26,831 bases of DNA. It comes from a virus. Numbering within the stretch: the first letter of the stretch is position 1; the number at the start of each line of letters is the position of its first letter. The DNA is taken from positions 1-26,831 of the IMG/VR virus record IMGVR_UViG_3300006108_000050; one strand, written 5' to 3'. The position numbers were made by a program, and so were the translations under genes. Of the stretch, positions 14,439 through 21,591 are shown piece after piece. Under the pieces are notes generated by a model, which was given only the letters and a program-made list of their open reading frames with translations, had not been told where the DNA came from and did not search any database.

Positions 14439-14465
14439 CGAAACATAACTGGTAAGGAATTAATT

Positions 14466-15014
14466 ATGGCTTATATTGAAAACCCCGATAATGTCTATGG
14501 TGGTGCTATTGTCTCTCGTAATGCTAAGGTCTATGGTAATGCTAGTGTCTATGGTGATGCTAGGGTCTATGGTAATGCTAGGGTCTCTGGTGATGCTAGG
14601 GTCTATGGTGATGCTATTGTCTATGGTGATGCTAGTGTCTATGGTGGTGCTATTGTCTCTCGTAATGCTAAGGTCTATGGTAATGCTAGTGTCTATGGTG
14701 ATGCTATTGTCTATGGTAATGCTAGTGTCTATGGTAAAGCTGATATTCAATCGAATGATGATTGGTTCAGTTTCATCTATCAGAAAAAGACTCTAACTGG
14801 TTATCGTTCTAGGAACAAACTTGGTTATGAATTGAATGTTAATGGTCTTGGTGTTGCTATTGATGATCTGGAATCCGATGCAATTCCTTTTGTAAAGAGT
14901 CTTATTAACAAATTTACCCCATTGACTAATCCAGAAAAGGAATATATTGAAAAGATTATTAGTGATCTGGAAAAACAACTAGATGATGCTAAGAATAAAC
15001 TGAAGAGTCTATAG
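14466..15014 (+). CDS. Hexapeptide-repeat (left-handed beta-helix) protein
   Basis: 182 residues. Residues 9-93 are about fourteen six-residue units of the form VYGDA(R/S/I), with variants VSRNAK and VYGGAI; this is the hexapeptide pattern that folds as a left-handed beta-helix, as in sugar acyltransferases. No acyltransferase active-site His is seen among the repeats, so it is more likely structural or a binding surface. Residues 100-155 are a mixed domain and 155-182 a charged helix (EKEYIEKIISDLEKQLDDAK). AAGGAA precedes ATG 14466. It has its own promoter. The coding DNA is an 18-bp tandem repeat array and can change copy number. Confidence 0.8.
   Translation: MAYIENPDNVYGGAIVSRNAKVYGNASVYGDARVYGNARVSGDARVYGDAIVYGDASVYGGAIVSRNAKVYGNASVYGDAIVYGNASVYGKADIQSNDDWFSFIYQKKTLTGYRSRNKLGYELNVNGLGVAIDDLESDAIPFVKSLINKFTPLTNPEKEYIEKIISDLEKQLDDAKNKLKSL
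14492..14706 (+). repeat. 18-bp coding repeat array with a 71-bp exact duplication
   Basis: Units of 18 bp (GTCTATGGTGATGCTAGG type) encode the hexapeptides. Bases 14492-14562 and 14636-14706 are identical over 71 bp; the offset is 144 bp, exactly eight units, so a block of the array was copied in frame. Confidence 0.9.
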
Positions 15015-15093
15015 AGGATAGGGATAGTCTAAGATTTTTCCTATGGCTATGCCAACGAGTCTGTCTATTTTTTTATGATATTATGAAATTATC

Positions 15094-15102
15094 TGTGGAT
15101 AA
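15094..15102 (+). other. DnaA-box 9-mer between genes
   Basis: TGTGGATAA is the exact reverse complement of the bacterial DnaA box TTATCCACA, in the 169-base gap between the hexapeptide-repeat gene and the DUF932 promoter. A single 9-mer can arise by chance. The rest of this gap is AT-rich without a clear gene. Confidence 0.35.
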
Positions 15103-15116
15103 CTTTGATTTTGATC

Positions 15117-15145
15117 TTGACATTTTTTTCAAAACAGATTATACA
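15117..15145 (+). promoter_or_regulatory. Strong early promoter, TTGACA with TATACA
   Basis: TTGACA 15117-15122, 17 nt spacer with a T7 tract and CAAAACAGAT, TATACA 15140-15145. The spacer is very like that at 17934. It drives the DUF932 gene. Confidence 0.85.
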
Positions 15146-15183
15146 TGATTTATCAACAATGATGATGTGAAAGGAAGTATATT

Positions 15184-16152
15184 ATGTCTCACGAACTTGA
15201 AATCCTCGAAAATGGTGAAGCTTCGATGGCTTATACCGGTGATGTTCCTTGGCACACGCTGGGAACAAAGGTTCCCGCCGATCTGACTCCCGTTCAGATG
15301 ATGGAAGCCGCCAATCTTAACTGGGAAGTCGAGAAGACTCCTCTGTTCACCAATGTCAACGGTGAGACTGTCCGTGTCCCTAAGCGGTATGCTCTGACCC
15401 GCAAGTCTGACAACCGCGTTCTGGATATCGTCGGTGGTGATAACTGGAATCCTACCCAGAATGTTGAAGCCTTTGAGTTTTTCAACGACTTCGTTGCTGC
15501 TGGCAACTGCAACATGGAGACTGCTGGTTCGCTCTCGGGTGGTCAGATTATCTGGGCACTCGCCAAGATCAACGAATCCATCGAGGTCGTGAAGGGTGAT
15601 GTGATCGAAGGTTATCTTCTCTTCTCGAACCCTCACAAGTATGGTAAGGCGATTGATATTCGCTCCACTCCTACTCGTGTGGTCTGCAACAACACTCTGA
15701 GTCTCGCTCTTGGTGAAAAGGCAAAGACCAACTATCGGGTCGATCACCGTCAGAAGTTCAACGCCGAGGAAGCCAAGATCGCTATCGGTGTTGCTAAGGA
15801 CAAGCTTCTTCGTTACAAGGAAGCGGGTGAGTTCCTCGCCTCGAAGCGTTTCAAGGACGAGGATGTGGTGACCTACTTCAACCGTGTCTTCAAGTGCGAC
15901 AATGCTCGTACCGAAGAGGGTGAGGTTGGTTCGCGTCCTGCTCGGATTGCTGCTGAACAACTGTTCACCCAGCCTGGTGTTCAGTATGCTGAAGGCAGCT
16001 TCTGGCAGTTGGTCAACTCTGTCACTTTCTACCAGAACCATCTCTCGGGTCGCTCGGCTGATACCCGTATGCAGTCCACTTGGTTCGGTGCTGGTGCTGA
16101 TCGCAGCATCAATGCTCTGAACATCGCTCTTGAAATGGCAGAGGCTGCCTGA
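15184..16152 (+). CDS. DUF932 (phage/plasmid-like TIGR03299) protein
   Basis: 322 residues. AYTGDVPWHTLGTKV near the start, then YALTRKSDNRVLDIVG, ALAKINESIEV and TRVVCNNTLSLAL are hallmark blocks of DUF932, a family spread among phages and plasmids (often called 'phage/plasmid-like protein'); its biochemical role is not settled. Length is typical. AAAGGAAG precedes ATG 15184. Codons are GC-richer and highly regular, with its own strong promoter and a terminator behind, so it is a single-gene unit that is probably abundantly made early in infection. Confidence 0.9.
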   Translation: MSHELEILENGEASMAYTGDVPWHTLGTKVPADLTPVQMMEAANLNWEVEKTPLFTNVNGETVRVPKRYALTRKSDNRVLDIVGGDNWNPTQNVEAFEFFNDFVAAGNCNMETAGSLSGGQIIWALAKINESIEVVKGDVIEGYLLFSNPHKYGKAIDIRSTPTRVVCNNTLSLALGEKAKTNYRVDHRQKFNAEEAKIAIGVAKDKLLRYKEAGEFLASKRFKDEDVVTYFNRVFKCDNARTEEGEVGSRPARIAAEQLFTQPGVQYAEGSFWQLVNSVTFYQNHLSGRSADTRMQSTWFGAGADRSINALNIALEMAEAA

Positions 16153-16162
16153 TAGGCGAAGG

Positions 16163-16190
16163 GGAGGGAGTTTCGGCTCCCTCCTTTTTT
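16163..16190 (+). terminator. Rho-independent terminator, UUCG loop
   Basis: GGAGGGAG (16163-16170) pairs with CTCCCTCC (16177-16184), with a T-G pair closing a TTCG loop, followed by TTTTTT. It ends the DUF932 unit; the next ribosome site (GGAG at 16191) begins right after it. Confidence 0.95.
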
Positions 16191-16201
16191 GGAGATACAC
16201 T

Positions 16202-16801
16202 ATGACACAAATCGTAAAAATGGGGCTGACAGAACCTTATATTCTGCCTTATAACGAAATCATAGCAAACGGCATTACCGGACTATTTTTGGGATCGGCC
16301 GATTTTGTTTGTCCTGAGATCAAGGTGGAATCCGATCTTGTGAAGAGCGGTGTTCGCCATGAATATAACATCAACTATACTCCTAATCAGAAAAATATTC
16401 TGAACTCTCGTGGTGTTTATATCATTTGGCGAAAAAATCCATTTGATGCTGACAATGATTCGTGTTATGTTGGCTCAACTTTGATTTCATTCCGCAAGAG
16501 ATTTTCAAAAATCATTCAATATATTCATGGGGTGTTTCACAACGGAGACCATAATCTTCCTTTTGCCAAGAAATGGCGAGAGAAGTATGGTGTCGGAAAC
16601 ACAAGCAATATGTATGTTCGATTCTTTCCTCTGAATAACTTCTCCAATGAAGGCATCAAGGAAATCGAGGCACTCATCATCAAAAACATCAAAAATGCTG
16701 TGGGTCGTCACAAGTGTTTGAATGTGGTCGAATATGCCACGTCGTCGTGTGTCAAAGAGACCGTCTCAGCAAATAACAGTCTTTGCGATTTTATCTCTTG
16801 A
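16202..16801 (+). CDS. GIY-YIG-type nuclease
   Basis: 199 residues. GVYIIW (71-76) and CYVGST (88-93) form the GIY...YIG pair, followed by FRKRF with the catalytic-type Arg (98 or 100), and EIEALII (154-160) supplies the metal-binding Glu. The spacing fits a GIY-YIG domain, so it probably cuts DNA; it may be a free-standing homing endonuclease or an anti-host nuclease. Residues 1-65 are unassigned. ATG 16202 lies after TTGGAG; an in-frame extension upstream would run through the terminator. The terminator just before it means expression depends on read-through. Its TGA stop is inside the next -35 box. Confidence 0.7.
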   Translation: MTQIVKMGLTEPYILPYNEIIANGITGLFLGSADFVCPEIKVESDLVKSGVRHEYNINYTPNQKNILNSRGVYIIWRKNPFDADNDSCYVGSTLISFRKRFSKIIQYIHGVFHNGDHNLPFAKKWREKYGVGNTSNMYVRFFPLNNFSNEGIKEIEALIIKNIKNAVGRHKCLNVVEYATSSCVKETVSANNSLCDFIS

Positions 16802-16856
16802 CATTTTTTTCAAAACCATTATGGTGAGAATGTAGTCAGTGAGAAAGGTTTTTGAG
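16798..16856 (+). promoter_or_regulatory. Early promoter plus conserved leader cassette (copy 2)
   Basis: TTGACA 16798-16803 (contains the upstream TGA stop), 16 nt spacer with the T7-CAAAAC tract, TATGGT 16820-16825. Leader 16829-16856 carries TGTAGTCAGTGAGAAAGG. Confidence 0.8.
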
Positions 16857-17063
16857 ATGATCGCCAAGCAACTCTTCAAGCAGATCAAGACCCACAAGGG
16901 TCCTATCATGGTCGCCTTCAACAACTTCAATGACAACTTCTATGTCGAAGTCAAGAAGCGTGATCTTCTCGTTCAACTCGGTGCTGCGTTTGGTCTTGAG
17001 GCTGAGACTGGCTTTGAACTCGACCACAACGGGTATCTCGACAAAGATTATAATGTTGCTTGA
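16857..17063 (+). CDS. Hypothetical early protein, 68 residues
   Basis: ATG 16857 ends the conserved leader; the GTG at 16839 in frame is part of the leader in the other copies and is not used. The product has a basic helical start (AKQLFKQIKTHKG), a beta middle (IMVAFNNFNDNFYVEVKKRD) and an acidic end. No family recognised. A promoter of its own and position in the small-gene cluster fit a host-takeover type early gene. Confidence 0.75.
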   Translation: MIAKQLFKQIKTHKGPIMVAFNNFNDNFYVEVKKRDLLVQLGAAFGLEAETGFELDHNGYLDKDYNVA

Positions 17064-17119
17064 CATTATATCCATCTCCGTTATTATAAAAATGTAGTCA
17101 GTGAGAAAGGTGATTCGTT
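17060..17119 (+). promoter_or_regulatory. Early promoter plus conserved leader cassette (copy 3)
   Basis: TTGACA 17060-17065 (contains the upstream TGA), 16 nt spacer, TATTAT 17082-17087. Leader 17091-17119 is the fullest form, AATGTAGTCAGTGAGAAAGG then TGATTCGTT. Confidence 0.85.
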
Positions 17120-17488
17120 ATGGCTTATATGTGTCAGACCAAGAAGGCTGCCATCGCACCCAAGGTCAAGGCGATTCTCAAGAAGTTTGGCGTGAAGGGC
17201 AGTCTTGCTGTTCGCGGCCACAGCATCTTGGTGTTGAACATCAAGGAAGGTCCTCTCGACCTGATCTATGAGAATGATCAGAAGTATGGTTACAGCCAGA
17301 TCAATCCTTACTGGCTCGAACGCGACTATCAGGGCAAAGAACTGAAGTTCCTCCGCGAAGTCAAGAAGGCTATGAACGCCGGCAACCACGACAACAGCGA
17401 TGCTCAGGTTGACTACTTCGATGTTGGTTGGTACATCAACATTCATGCCGGCAACTGGGATAAGCCCTACAAGAAGATTGCTGCATGA
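17120..17488 (+). CDS. Conserved phage protein, function unknown
   Basis: 122 residues. CQTKKAAIAPKVKAILKKFG, then GSLAVRGHSILVLNIKEGP and a C-terminal VGWYINIHAGNWDKPY belong to a family I know from several groups of large phages, always as hypothetical. N-terminal helical, then beta strands. It has its own promoter and leader and overlaps the next gene by 4 nt. Confidence 0.8.
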   Translation: MAYMCQTKKAAIAPKVKAILKKFGVKGSLAVRGHSILVLNIKEGPLDLIYENDQKYGYSQINPYWLERDYQGKELKFLREVKKAMNAGNHDNSDAQVDYFDVGWYINIHAGNWDKPYKKIAA

Positions 17489-17937
17489 CTAACGAAGAAA
17501 AGATGAATGAACTCGGACTGATGGGGGAGAAGGTGGTAATCAACTACCTGAACTCCATCGGTCGATTTGTTGAACAGTCAATAGACAAGTATGATTCAAC
17601 CAAGGACCTGCTTTGTGGAGACAAAAAGGTCGAGGTGAAGACACAAGTACCCTACATCATGGCGAAGGCGCTCACCTTTCGTCCTAACCAGCTTGCCAAG
17701 TGTAGGTCGGTTGATGAGTTATATTTTGTCACTGTTCCTGCTCCCAACAATGTATATGAGTGGTCTGGTTGGATTTTCAAGGTTGATCCAAAGGCATTCA
17801 AGCACCGAACATACCGAACCAAGTACGGACGCGAGATGTTGTTGGTCGATATCGAGCAAGAGGCGGTGGTGCCGGTTCAGAAAATCAAAGATGAATATAT
17901 CTCTCAACTGAGAAAATATACCGTATCCGCCTATTGA
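17485..17937 (+). CDS. Probable restriction-endonuclease-fold (PD-(D/E)XK-like) protein
   Basis: 150 residues. A helix with GEKVVINYL, then YDSTKDLLCGDKKVEVKTQ gives Asp and E-x-K spaced as in a PD-(D/E)XK site (D40-ish ... EVK), with the later strand LYFVTVPAPN. This is the layout of Holliday-junction-resolvase and type II restriction-like nucleases. A degenerate member without cutting activity cannot be excluded. It is coupled to the gene before it (ATGA) and its stop lies in the next -35 box. Confidence 0.55.
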   Translation: MTNEEKMNELGLMGEKVVINYLNSIGRFVEQSIDKYDSTKDLLCGDKKVEVKTQVPYIMAKALTFRPNQLAKCRSVDELYFVTVPAPNNVYEWSGWIFKVDPKAFKHRTYRTKYGREMLLVDIEQEAVVPVQKIKDEYISQLRKYTVSAY

Positions 17938-17994
17938 CATATTTTTAAAAACAGATTATACAGGGAGTGTAGTCAGTGAGAAAGGTGATTTGAT
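17934..17994 (+). promoter_or_regulatory. Early promoter plus conserved leader cassette (copy 4)
   Basis: TTGACA 17934-17939 (contains the upstream TGA), 17 nt spacer ending AAAAACAGAT, TATACA 17957-17962. Leader 17966-17994 carries TGTAGTCAGTGAGAAAGG and TGATT. Confidence 0.85.
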
Positions 17995-18171
17995 ATGGTA
18001 AAGGCACTACTCATCAACTTTGGTCGCGTCATCTATGAAGGCGAAAGTCTCTTTGATGCAATGGAAGCAGTAGAAGCCGCTGGCTTCGAGGCGAATGTCT
18101 TGGTCGACAAAACCATTCCTGAAAATAACGATCTCTATTTTAGCCCTATTGGTGGATGGAAACACATATGA
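17995..18171 (+). CDS. Hypothetical early protein, 58 residues
   Basis: ATG 17995 follows the conserved leader with AAAGG. The product (start MVKALLINFGRVIYEGES, middle AMEAVEAAGFEANVLVD, end FSPIGGWKHI) looks like a small alpha/beta protein without membrane segments; family unknown. It overlaps the next gene by 4 nt (ATGA). Confidence 0.8.
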   Translation: MVKALLINFGRVIYEGESLFDAMEAVEAAGFEANVLVDKTIPENNDLYFSPIGGWKHI

Positions 18172-18386
18172 CCGATAAATATGGCCGCGCCTTTACCTTC
18201 ACCCATGATTGGGCAGGTGGTATCGTTCTTGCTGAGACTGCCACCGGGTTGTCGGTATATTTTCAGCCTGGTGATGATGCTTCTGAGGTGGATGACTATT
18301 ATGACCATCTCGTTGGCGATTGTGGTTATGACGGTCAATATGCTCTGAAGATCATTTGGGATGGTTATAGCGATTTAGCTGCTTGA
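18168..18386 (+). CDS. Hypothetical early protein, 72 residues
   Basis: ATG 18168 overlaps the stop of the previous gene; ATG 18156 in frame is possible but lies deeper in that gene. The product is acidic and aromatic (DWAGGIVLAETATGLSVYF, DDASEVDDYYDHLVGD), probably beta-rich and soluble. Small acidic early proteins in phages often bind host enzymes, which is only a suggestion. Its TGA stop is inside the next -35 box. Confidence 0.75.
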   Translation: MTDKYGRAFTFTHDWAGGIVLAETATGLSVYFQPGDDASEVDDYYDHLVGDCGYDGQYALKIIWDGYSDLAA

Positions 18387-18438
18387 CATTATTCCTGATT
18401 CTGCTACATTGAAAATATAGTCAGAAAGGTGATTCAAA
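18383..18438 (+). promoter_or_regulatory. Early promoter plus conserved leader cassette (copy 5, short form)
   Basis: TTGACA 18383-18388 (contains the upstream TGA), 16 nt spacer, TACATT 18405-18410. Leader 18414-18438 reads ATATAGTCAGAAAGGTGATT, lacking four bases of the full leader. Confidence 0.8.
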
Positions 18439-18675
18439 ATGTTCAATACCATCCGTGAGTTCCTTGAATATGTCGAACGCTTCTACGGCGTAGGTGGCAT
18501 CTACGACATGGGCGCCACCTTTGATCAGATTGTCAAGGCATGGGATGTTTACATTTGTCGGACCCCGGTTGAAGACATTGATTTCGATTCGGTCGACCGT
18601 GAACGCATCCGTGATATTCTGATCGAAGATTTCGGTCTGGTTTTCCCTGAAGGAAACATCAAGATCGCTGCTTGA
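18439..18675 (+). CDS. Hypothetical early acidic protein, 78 residues
   Basis: ATG 18439 follows the conserved leader. Strongly acidic and helical (TIREFLEYVERFYG, DIDFDSVDRERIRDILIEDFG). No family recognised. A terminator lies 15 nt after the stop, so it is the last gene of the cassette series. Confidence 0.75.
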   Translation: MFNTIREFLEYVERFYGVGGIYDMGATFDQIVKAWDVYICRTPVEDIDFDSVDRERIRDILIEDFGLVFPEGNIKIAA

Positions 18676-18690
18676 GTTACTCCCCAACTA

Positions 18691-18722
18691 GAGGAGAGGA
18701 TTCGTCCTCTCCTCATTTTTTT
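18691..18722 (+). terminator. Rho-independent terminator, UUCG loop
   Basis: GAGGAGAGGA (18691-18700), loop TTCG, TCCTCTCCTC (18705-18714), then A and seven T. A perfect 10-bp stem. The next promoter begins two bases later. Confidence 0.97.
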
Positions 18723-18723
18723 G

Positions 18724-18752
18724 TTGACATATTTTTCATGGTCGCCTATACA
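18724..18752 (+). promoter_or_regulatory. Strong early promoter, TTGACA with TATACA
   Basis: TTGACA 18724-18729, 17 nt spacer, TATACA 18747-18752. It follows the terminator directly and drives the metallopeptidase gene. Confidence 0.85.
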
Positions 18753-18772
18753 AGGAATGTAAGGGAGTGATT

Positions 18773-19237
18773 ATGCAGATCAACACCAAGGGTTTCGCCA
18801 AGAACAAGGCTGCTGTGCTTGAAGAGGCCGCACGATTCTTTGCCCACATTCTGATGGATCCTAGAATGGTCCGGAATCTGGTCATAGATATAGAGCGCGA
18901 TAAGAACAGCGATGTTCAGGGCGAGTGTGTTGATGAGGACGGTGTTCGCAATCCTCGTTGGTTCACGATCAATCTCCGCGATGCCAAGGGCGATGAAGAT
19001 ATCATCAAGACCCTTGCTCATGAGATGGTCCATGTCAAGCAGCACGCCAAGAACGAACTCCAGACCGGAGTTTTGGTTGTCGCCAAAGGCAAGCTGATCT
19101 GTCGTTCTAAATGGAAGGGCGAGGTTTGGAAGCCCAAGAGAAAGCAAGATGCGTACTTTGATGCTCCTTGGGAAGTGGAGGCATTTGGCCTTGAAATAGG
19201 ATTATTTCAAAGATGGCTCGCAAGAAATGAAGCATAA
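18773..19237 (+). CDS. SprT-like zinc metallopeptidase
   Basis: 154 residues. LAHEMVHVKQ (81-90) is the HExxH zinc site (His83, Glu84, His87), and DAPWEVEAFG (130-139) supplies the Glu (134 or 136) typical of SprT/gluzincin-like phage peptidases. It would cut proteins in the cytoplasm; there is no signal peptide. SprT-like proteins in cells act on DNA-protein crosslinks, and phages may use them on host or phage proteins. GGGAG before ATG 18773 decides the start over GTG 18767. It has its own strong promoter and terminator upstream. Confidence 0.75.
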   Translation: MQINTKGFAKNKAAVLEEAARFFAHILMDPRMVRNLVIDIERDKNSDVQGECVDEDGVRNPRWFTINLRDAKGDEDIIKTLAHEMVHVKQHAKNELQTGVLVVAKGKLICRSKWKGEVWKPKRKQDAYFDAPWEVEAFGLEIGLFQRWLARNEA

Positions 19238-19247
19238 GGAATAAAAA

Positions 19248-20321
19248 ATGGCTATTCAAGTGAAGAGAAAGAAGGTTCGGAAGACAGCCAAACAGATTGA
19301 GTTTGGTGGCGAACCCCATATTCAGGGTCTTGCCTCGGAGTTGGAACTGACTCGGGCATTCAACTGGTATAATCTCCAGTTTGATCACACCCAAGCCAAG
19401 AAGTGGGTCCTGGAGTATCTGAAAAAGAACAAACGATCCGTAACCCTGATCAACCAGATCAAAGCCGCACCTGATTATAGGACAATCACCACGGCTGGTT
19501 GGATGGCTCGGATGATGCTAAACGGCGCCGAGTTTGACCACAAGTATATGGAGCGATTTGAGGAGAGGCTTCGCCTCAATGCTTTGTATGGAGTCAAGGA
19601 TGAAATCAAGGAAGAAAAGTCCACTGTCTCGATCCAGGATCGTGTGCGCCGTAGTATCTCTAACACTATGGCTGATGCTGAGGTTTACATTATTGACGAC
19701 CGTGGAGAGATGTATGAGTTCCTTCAAGGACGACAGGTAACACCTGCTGCGGCTAAGAAACTGCTGGAATATTATCAGCCGATCTATGATGAGATTCACT
19801 CTGATGATGATCAGGTCAAGGAGGCATTTGGTAAGAATCTAAAGACAGAGCGGATCTTTATGCAAGGTGTTGTTGATGATCTAAATCGCTATATAGGCAA
19901 TAAGAAGATCGTCAAGGTTCGCAAGCCTCGCGCAAAGAAGGTCAAGTCTGCTATTGACTTGGTAAAGAGTCTACAATATCAGAAGGAATATCCTGCACTA
20001 AAGATTGTGTCGGTCAATCCTGCTGAAATCATCGGAGCAAATCAACTATGGACATTCAACACGAAGACGAGGAAACTCAGCCAGATCGTATCAATGAGTC
20101 CGACCGGTCTAGGAGTGAAGGGGACAAGTATTACGGGATTGGATATCGAATTGAGCGTGTCGAAGTCGATTCGCCCCAACCTCCAATCCACCTTGATCCA
20201 GAATCTATTGTCATCTGGAAAAGTGGCACTGAGGAATTTTATGTCAAATATCAAGACCTCATCAACATGTGCAAGCCCGAGAATGAACGAGTTTACCGTA
20301 ATATTAAGGATTATTAAGTGA
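19248..20321 (+). CDS. Conserved phage protein, 357 residues
   Basis: The start is basic (AIQVKRKKVRKTAKQ). NLQFDHTQAKKWVLEYLK, a charged middle, a basic linker VKVRKPRAKKVKS, then IVSVNPAEIIGANQLWTFNT and KTRKLSQIV...GVKGTSITG match a family found in many large phages; the end GKVALRNFMSNIKTS...MNEFTVILRI also fits, so the frame is full length. Function unknown; the linker suggests nucleic acid contact. A 90-codon frame lies inside its 3' end (20048-20317). GTG of the next gene overlaps the stop by 3 nt. Confidence 0.85.
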   Translation: MAIQVKRKKVRKTAKQIEFGGEPHIQGLASELELTRAFNWYNLQFDHTQAKKWVLEYLKKNKRSVTLINQIKAAPDYRTITTAGWMARMMLNGAEFDHKYMERFEERLRLNALYGVKDEIKEEKSTVSIQDRVRRSISNTMADAEVYIIDDRGEMYEFLQGRQVTPAAAKKLLEYYQPIYDEIHSDDDQVKEAFGKNLKTERIFMQGVVDDLNRYIGNKKIVKVRKPRAKKVKSAIDLVKSLQYQKEYPALKIVSVNPAEIIGANQLWTFNTKTRKLSQIVSMSPTGLGVKGTSITGLDIELSVSKSIRPNLQSTLIQNLLSSGKVALRNFMSNIKTSSTCASPRMNEFTVILRIIK

Positions 20322-20716
20322 CAGATAATGTAGTTGATTTCACAGATCGTTGGATTAAGAAAGAAGAGCATAAAGAAAAGATTCAAAAGATTGAGGAAAT
20401 CAATGAAATCAATGAACTTCATGATATTTGCACTCTAGTAGCCAATGATGCTCTAAATGCATTATATGAAGAATATGATCTAGAGATTGATAAAATTGAG
20501 TTTAGTCCAGTGATGATTTTCTTCTTTGAGGCATTCAAGGGTCTTATTATGAAGTGTGCTGGACATTGGCATCCTTTTCAAGATGCTGCTCAGGATTTTT
20601 TTGATTCTCAGGGCATTGAAGTTCATGAAACTGAAGATGGTGGATATCATTTCGCTCTAGGTAATAAGGAAGAAATTTTACCGGCAAACGATGTTGACAA
20701 TATTCCGGAACCATGA
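20318..20716 (+). CDS. Hypothetical acidic phage protein, 132 residues
   Basis: GTG 20318 with AAGGA 7 nt upstream. A charged, repetitive start (KKEEHKEKIQKIEEINEINE) forms a likely coiled coil, followed by a helical middle SPVMIFFFEAFKGLIMKCAG and an acidic end. I recall similar proteins in T4-like phages, always hypothetical. Codons are AT-rich. The next promoter's -35 (20694) lies inside its last codons. Confidence 0.75.
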   Translation: MTDNVVDFTDRWIKKEEHKEKIQKIEEINEINELHDICTLVANDALNALYEEYDLEIDKIEFSPVMIFFFEAFKGLIMKCAGHWHPFQDAAQDFFDSQGIEVHETEDGGYHFALGNKEEILPANDVDNIPEP

Positions 20717-20722
20717 TATAAG
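20694..20722 (+). promoter_or_regulatory. Early promoter, TTGACA with TATAAG
   Basis: TTGACA 20694-20699, 17 nt spacer, TATAAG 20717-20722, immediately after the stop of the gene at 20318 and before the RNase H gene. Confidence 0.75.
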
Positions 20723-20754
20723 AAGAAATGTGATATAACTCTAAGGAAATAAAA

Positions 20755-21591
20755 GTGCTACTTATCGATCTAAGCCAGTTCCTAATCTCATCAGTCTTTG
20801 CTCAGTTGGGTAACACCAAGGGAGTGGAGATTGAAGAGGATCTGCTGCGACACATTCTTCTAAACTCCATTCGCATGATCAAAAACAAATACAAGTCTTT
20901 TGGTAATGTTGTGATTGCCTGTGATGACAAGAACTATTGGCGCAAGGATATCTTCCCTTACTATAAAGCCAATCGCAAGAAGGCACGAGAGGAATCAGAT
21001 GTTGACTGGAATGCAATCTTCGCTTGCCTAGACACCTTCAAGAAGGAACTCAAGGAGAACTTTCCATACAAGGTGATCCAGGTTCCTCGCGCCGAGGCGG
21101 ATGACATCATTGCGGTTCTGACCAAACACCACCACGCAGAGGGTATTCTGATTGCATCCTCAGATAAGGACTACCAGCAACTTCAGGTGTATCCTCGTGT
21201 GACTCAGTATAGTCCTATTCTAAAGCGAGAGGTCAACTGCTCTTACCCTGAACAGTTTATACTGGAACACATCATAAAAGGGGATTCGTCAGACGGTATT
21301 CCAAACTGTCTGTCTCCTGATAATACCTTTGTGATGGGACTTCGACAGAAGCCTATGACGACCAAGAAGTTGAATGAAATCAGTTACGATCCTTCGACTC
21401 TAGAGGGTGAGACTAAGCGAAACTATCTTCGCAACAAGGCTCTGATTGACTTCAATGAGATTCCTGCTGACATTGAAAAGCAGATTCTGGATGCATACGA
21501 GTCACAGGAGTTTGGTGACAGGTCAAAGTTGTTCAACTTCTTTATTGAAAAGCGAATGAAGAACCTTATGGAGGCAATCAATGATTTCTGA
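20755..21591 (+). CDS. rnh: 5'-3' exonuclease / RNase H of the T4 Rnh (FEN) type
   Basis: 278 residues. LLIDLSQ (Asp5), ACDD (57-58), YKANRKK (70-76), AEADDI (113-118), SSDKDYQQL (135-143) and KGDSSDGIPNC are the FEN/PIN-like metal-site blocks, and length and order match T4 RNase H, which removes RNA primers and flaps from lagging strands. The Asp cluster is complete. GTG 20755 is chosen because AAGGAA precedes it and the first strand starts at once. It has its own promoter and overlaps the following small gene by 11 nt. Confidence 0.9.
   Translation: MLLIDLSQFLISSVFAQLGNTKGVEIEEDLLRHILLNSIRMIKNKYKSFGNVVIACDDKNYWRKDIFPYYKANRKKAREESDVDWNAIFACLDTFKKELKENFPYKVIQVPRAEADDIIAVLTKHHHAEGILIASSDKDYQQLQVYPRVTQYSPILKREVNCSYPEQFILEHIIKGDSSDGIPNCLSPDNTFVMGLRQKPMTTKKLNEISYDPSTLEGETKRNYLRNKALIDFNEIPADIEKQILDAYESQEFGDRSKLFNFFIEKRMKNLMEAINDF

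Noticed and set aside
14460-14750. A minus-strand open frame of repeated TIDxSI units
   Set aside because: It is simply the antisense of the 18-bp hexapeptide repeat array; repeats keep all frames open.
15139-16200. A 353-codon open frame on the minus strand across the DUF932 gene
   Set aside because: It mirrors a strongly codon-biased, GC-rich real gene; there is no ribosome site, no promoter on that strand, and the + frame has clear family motifs.
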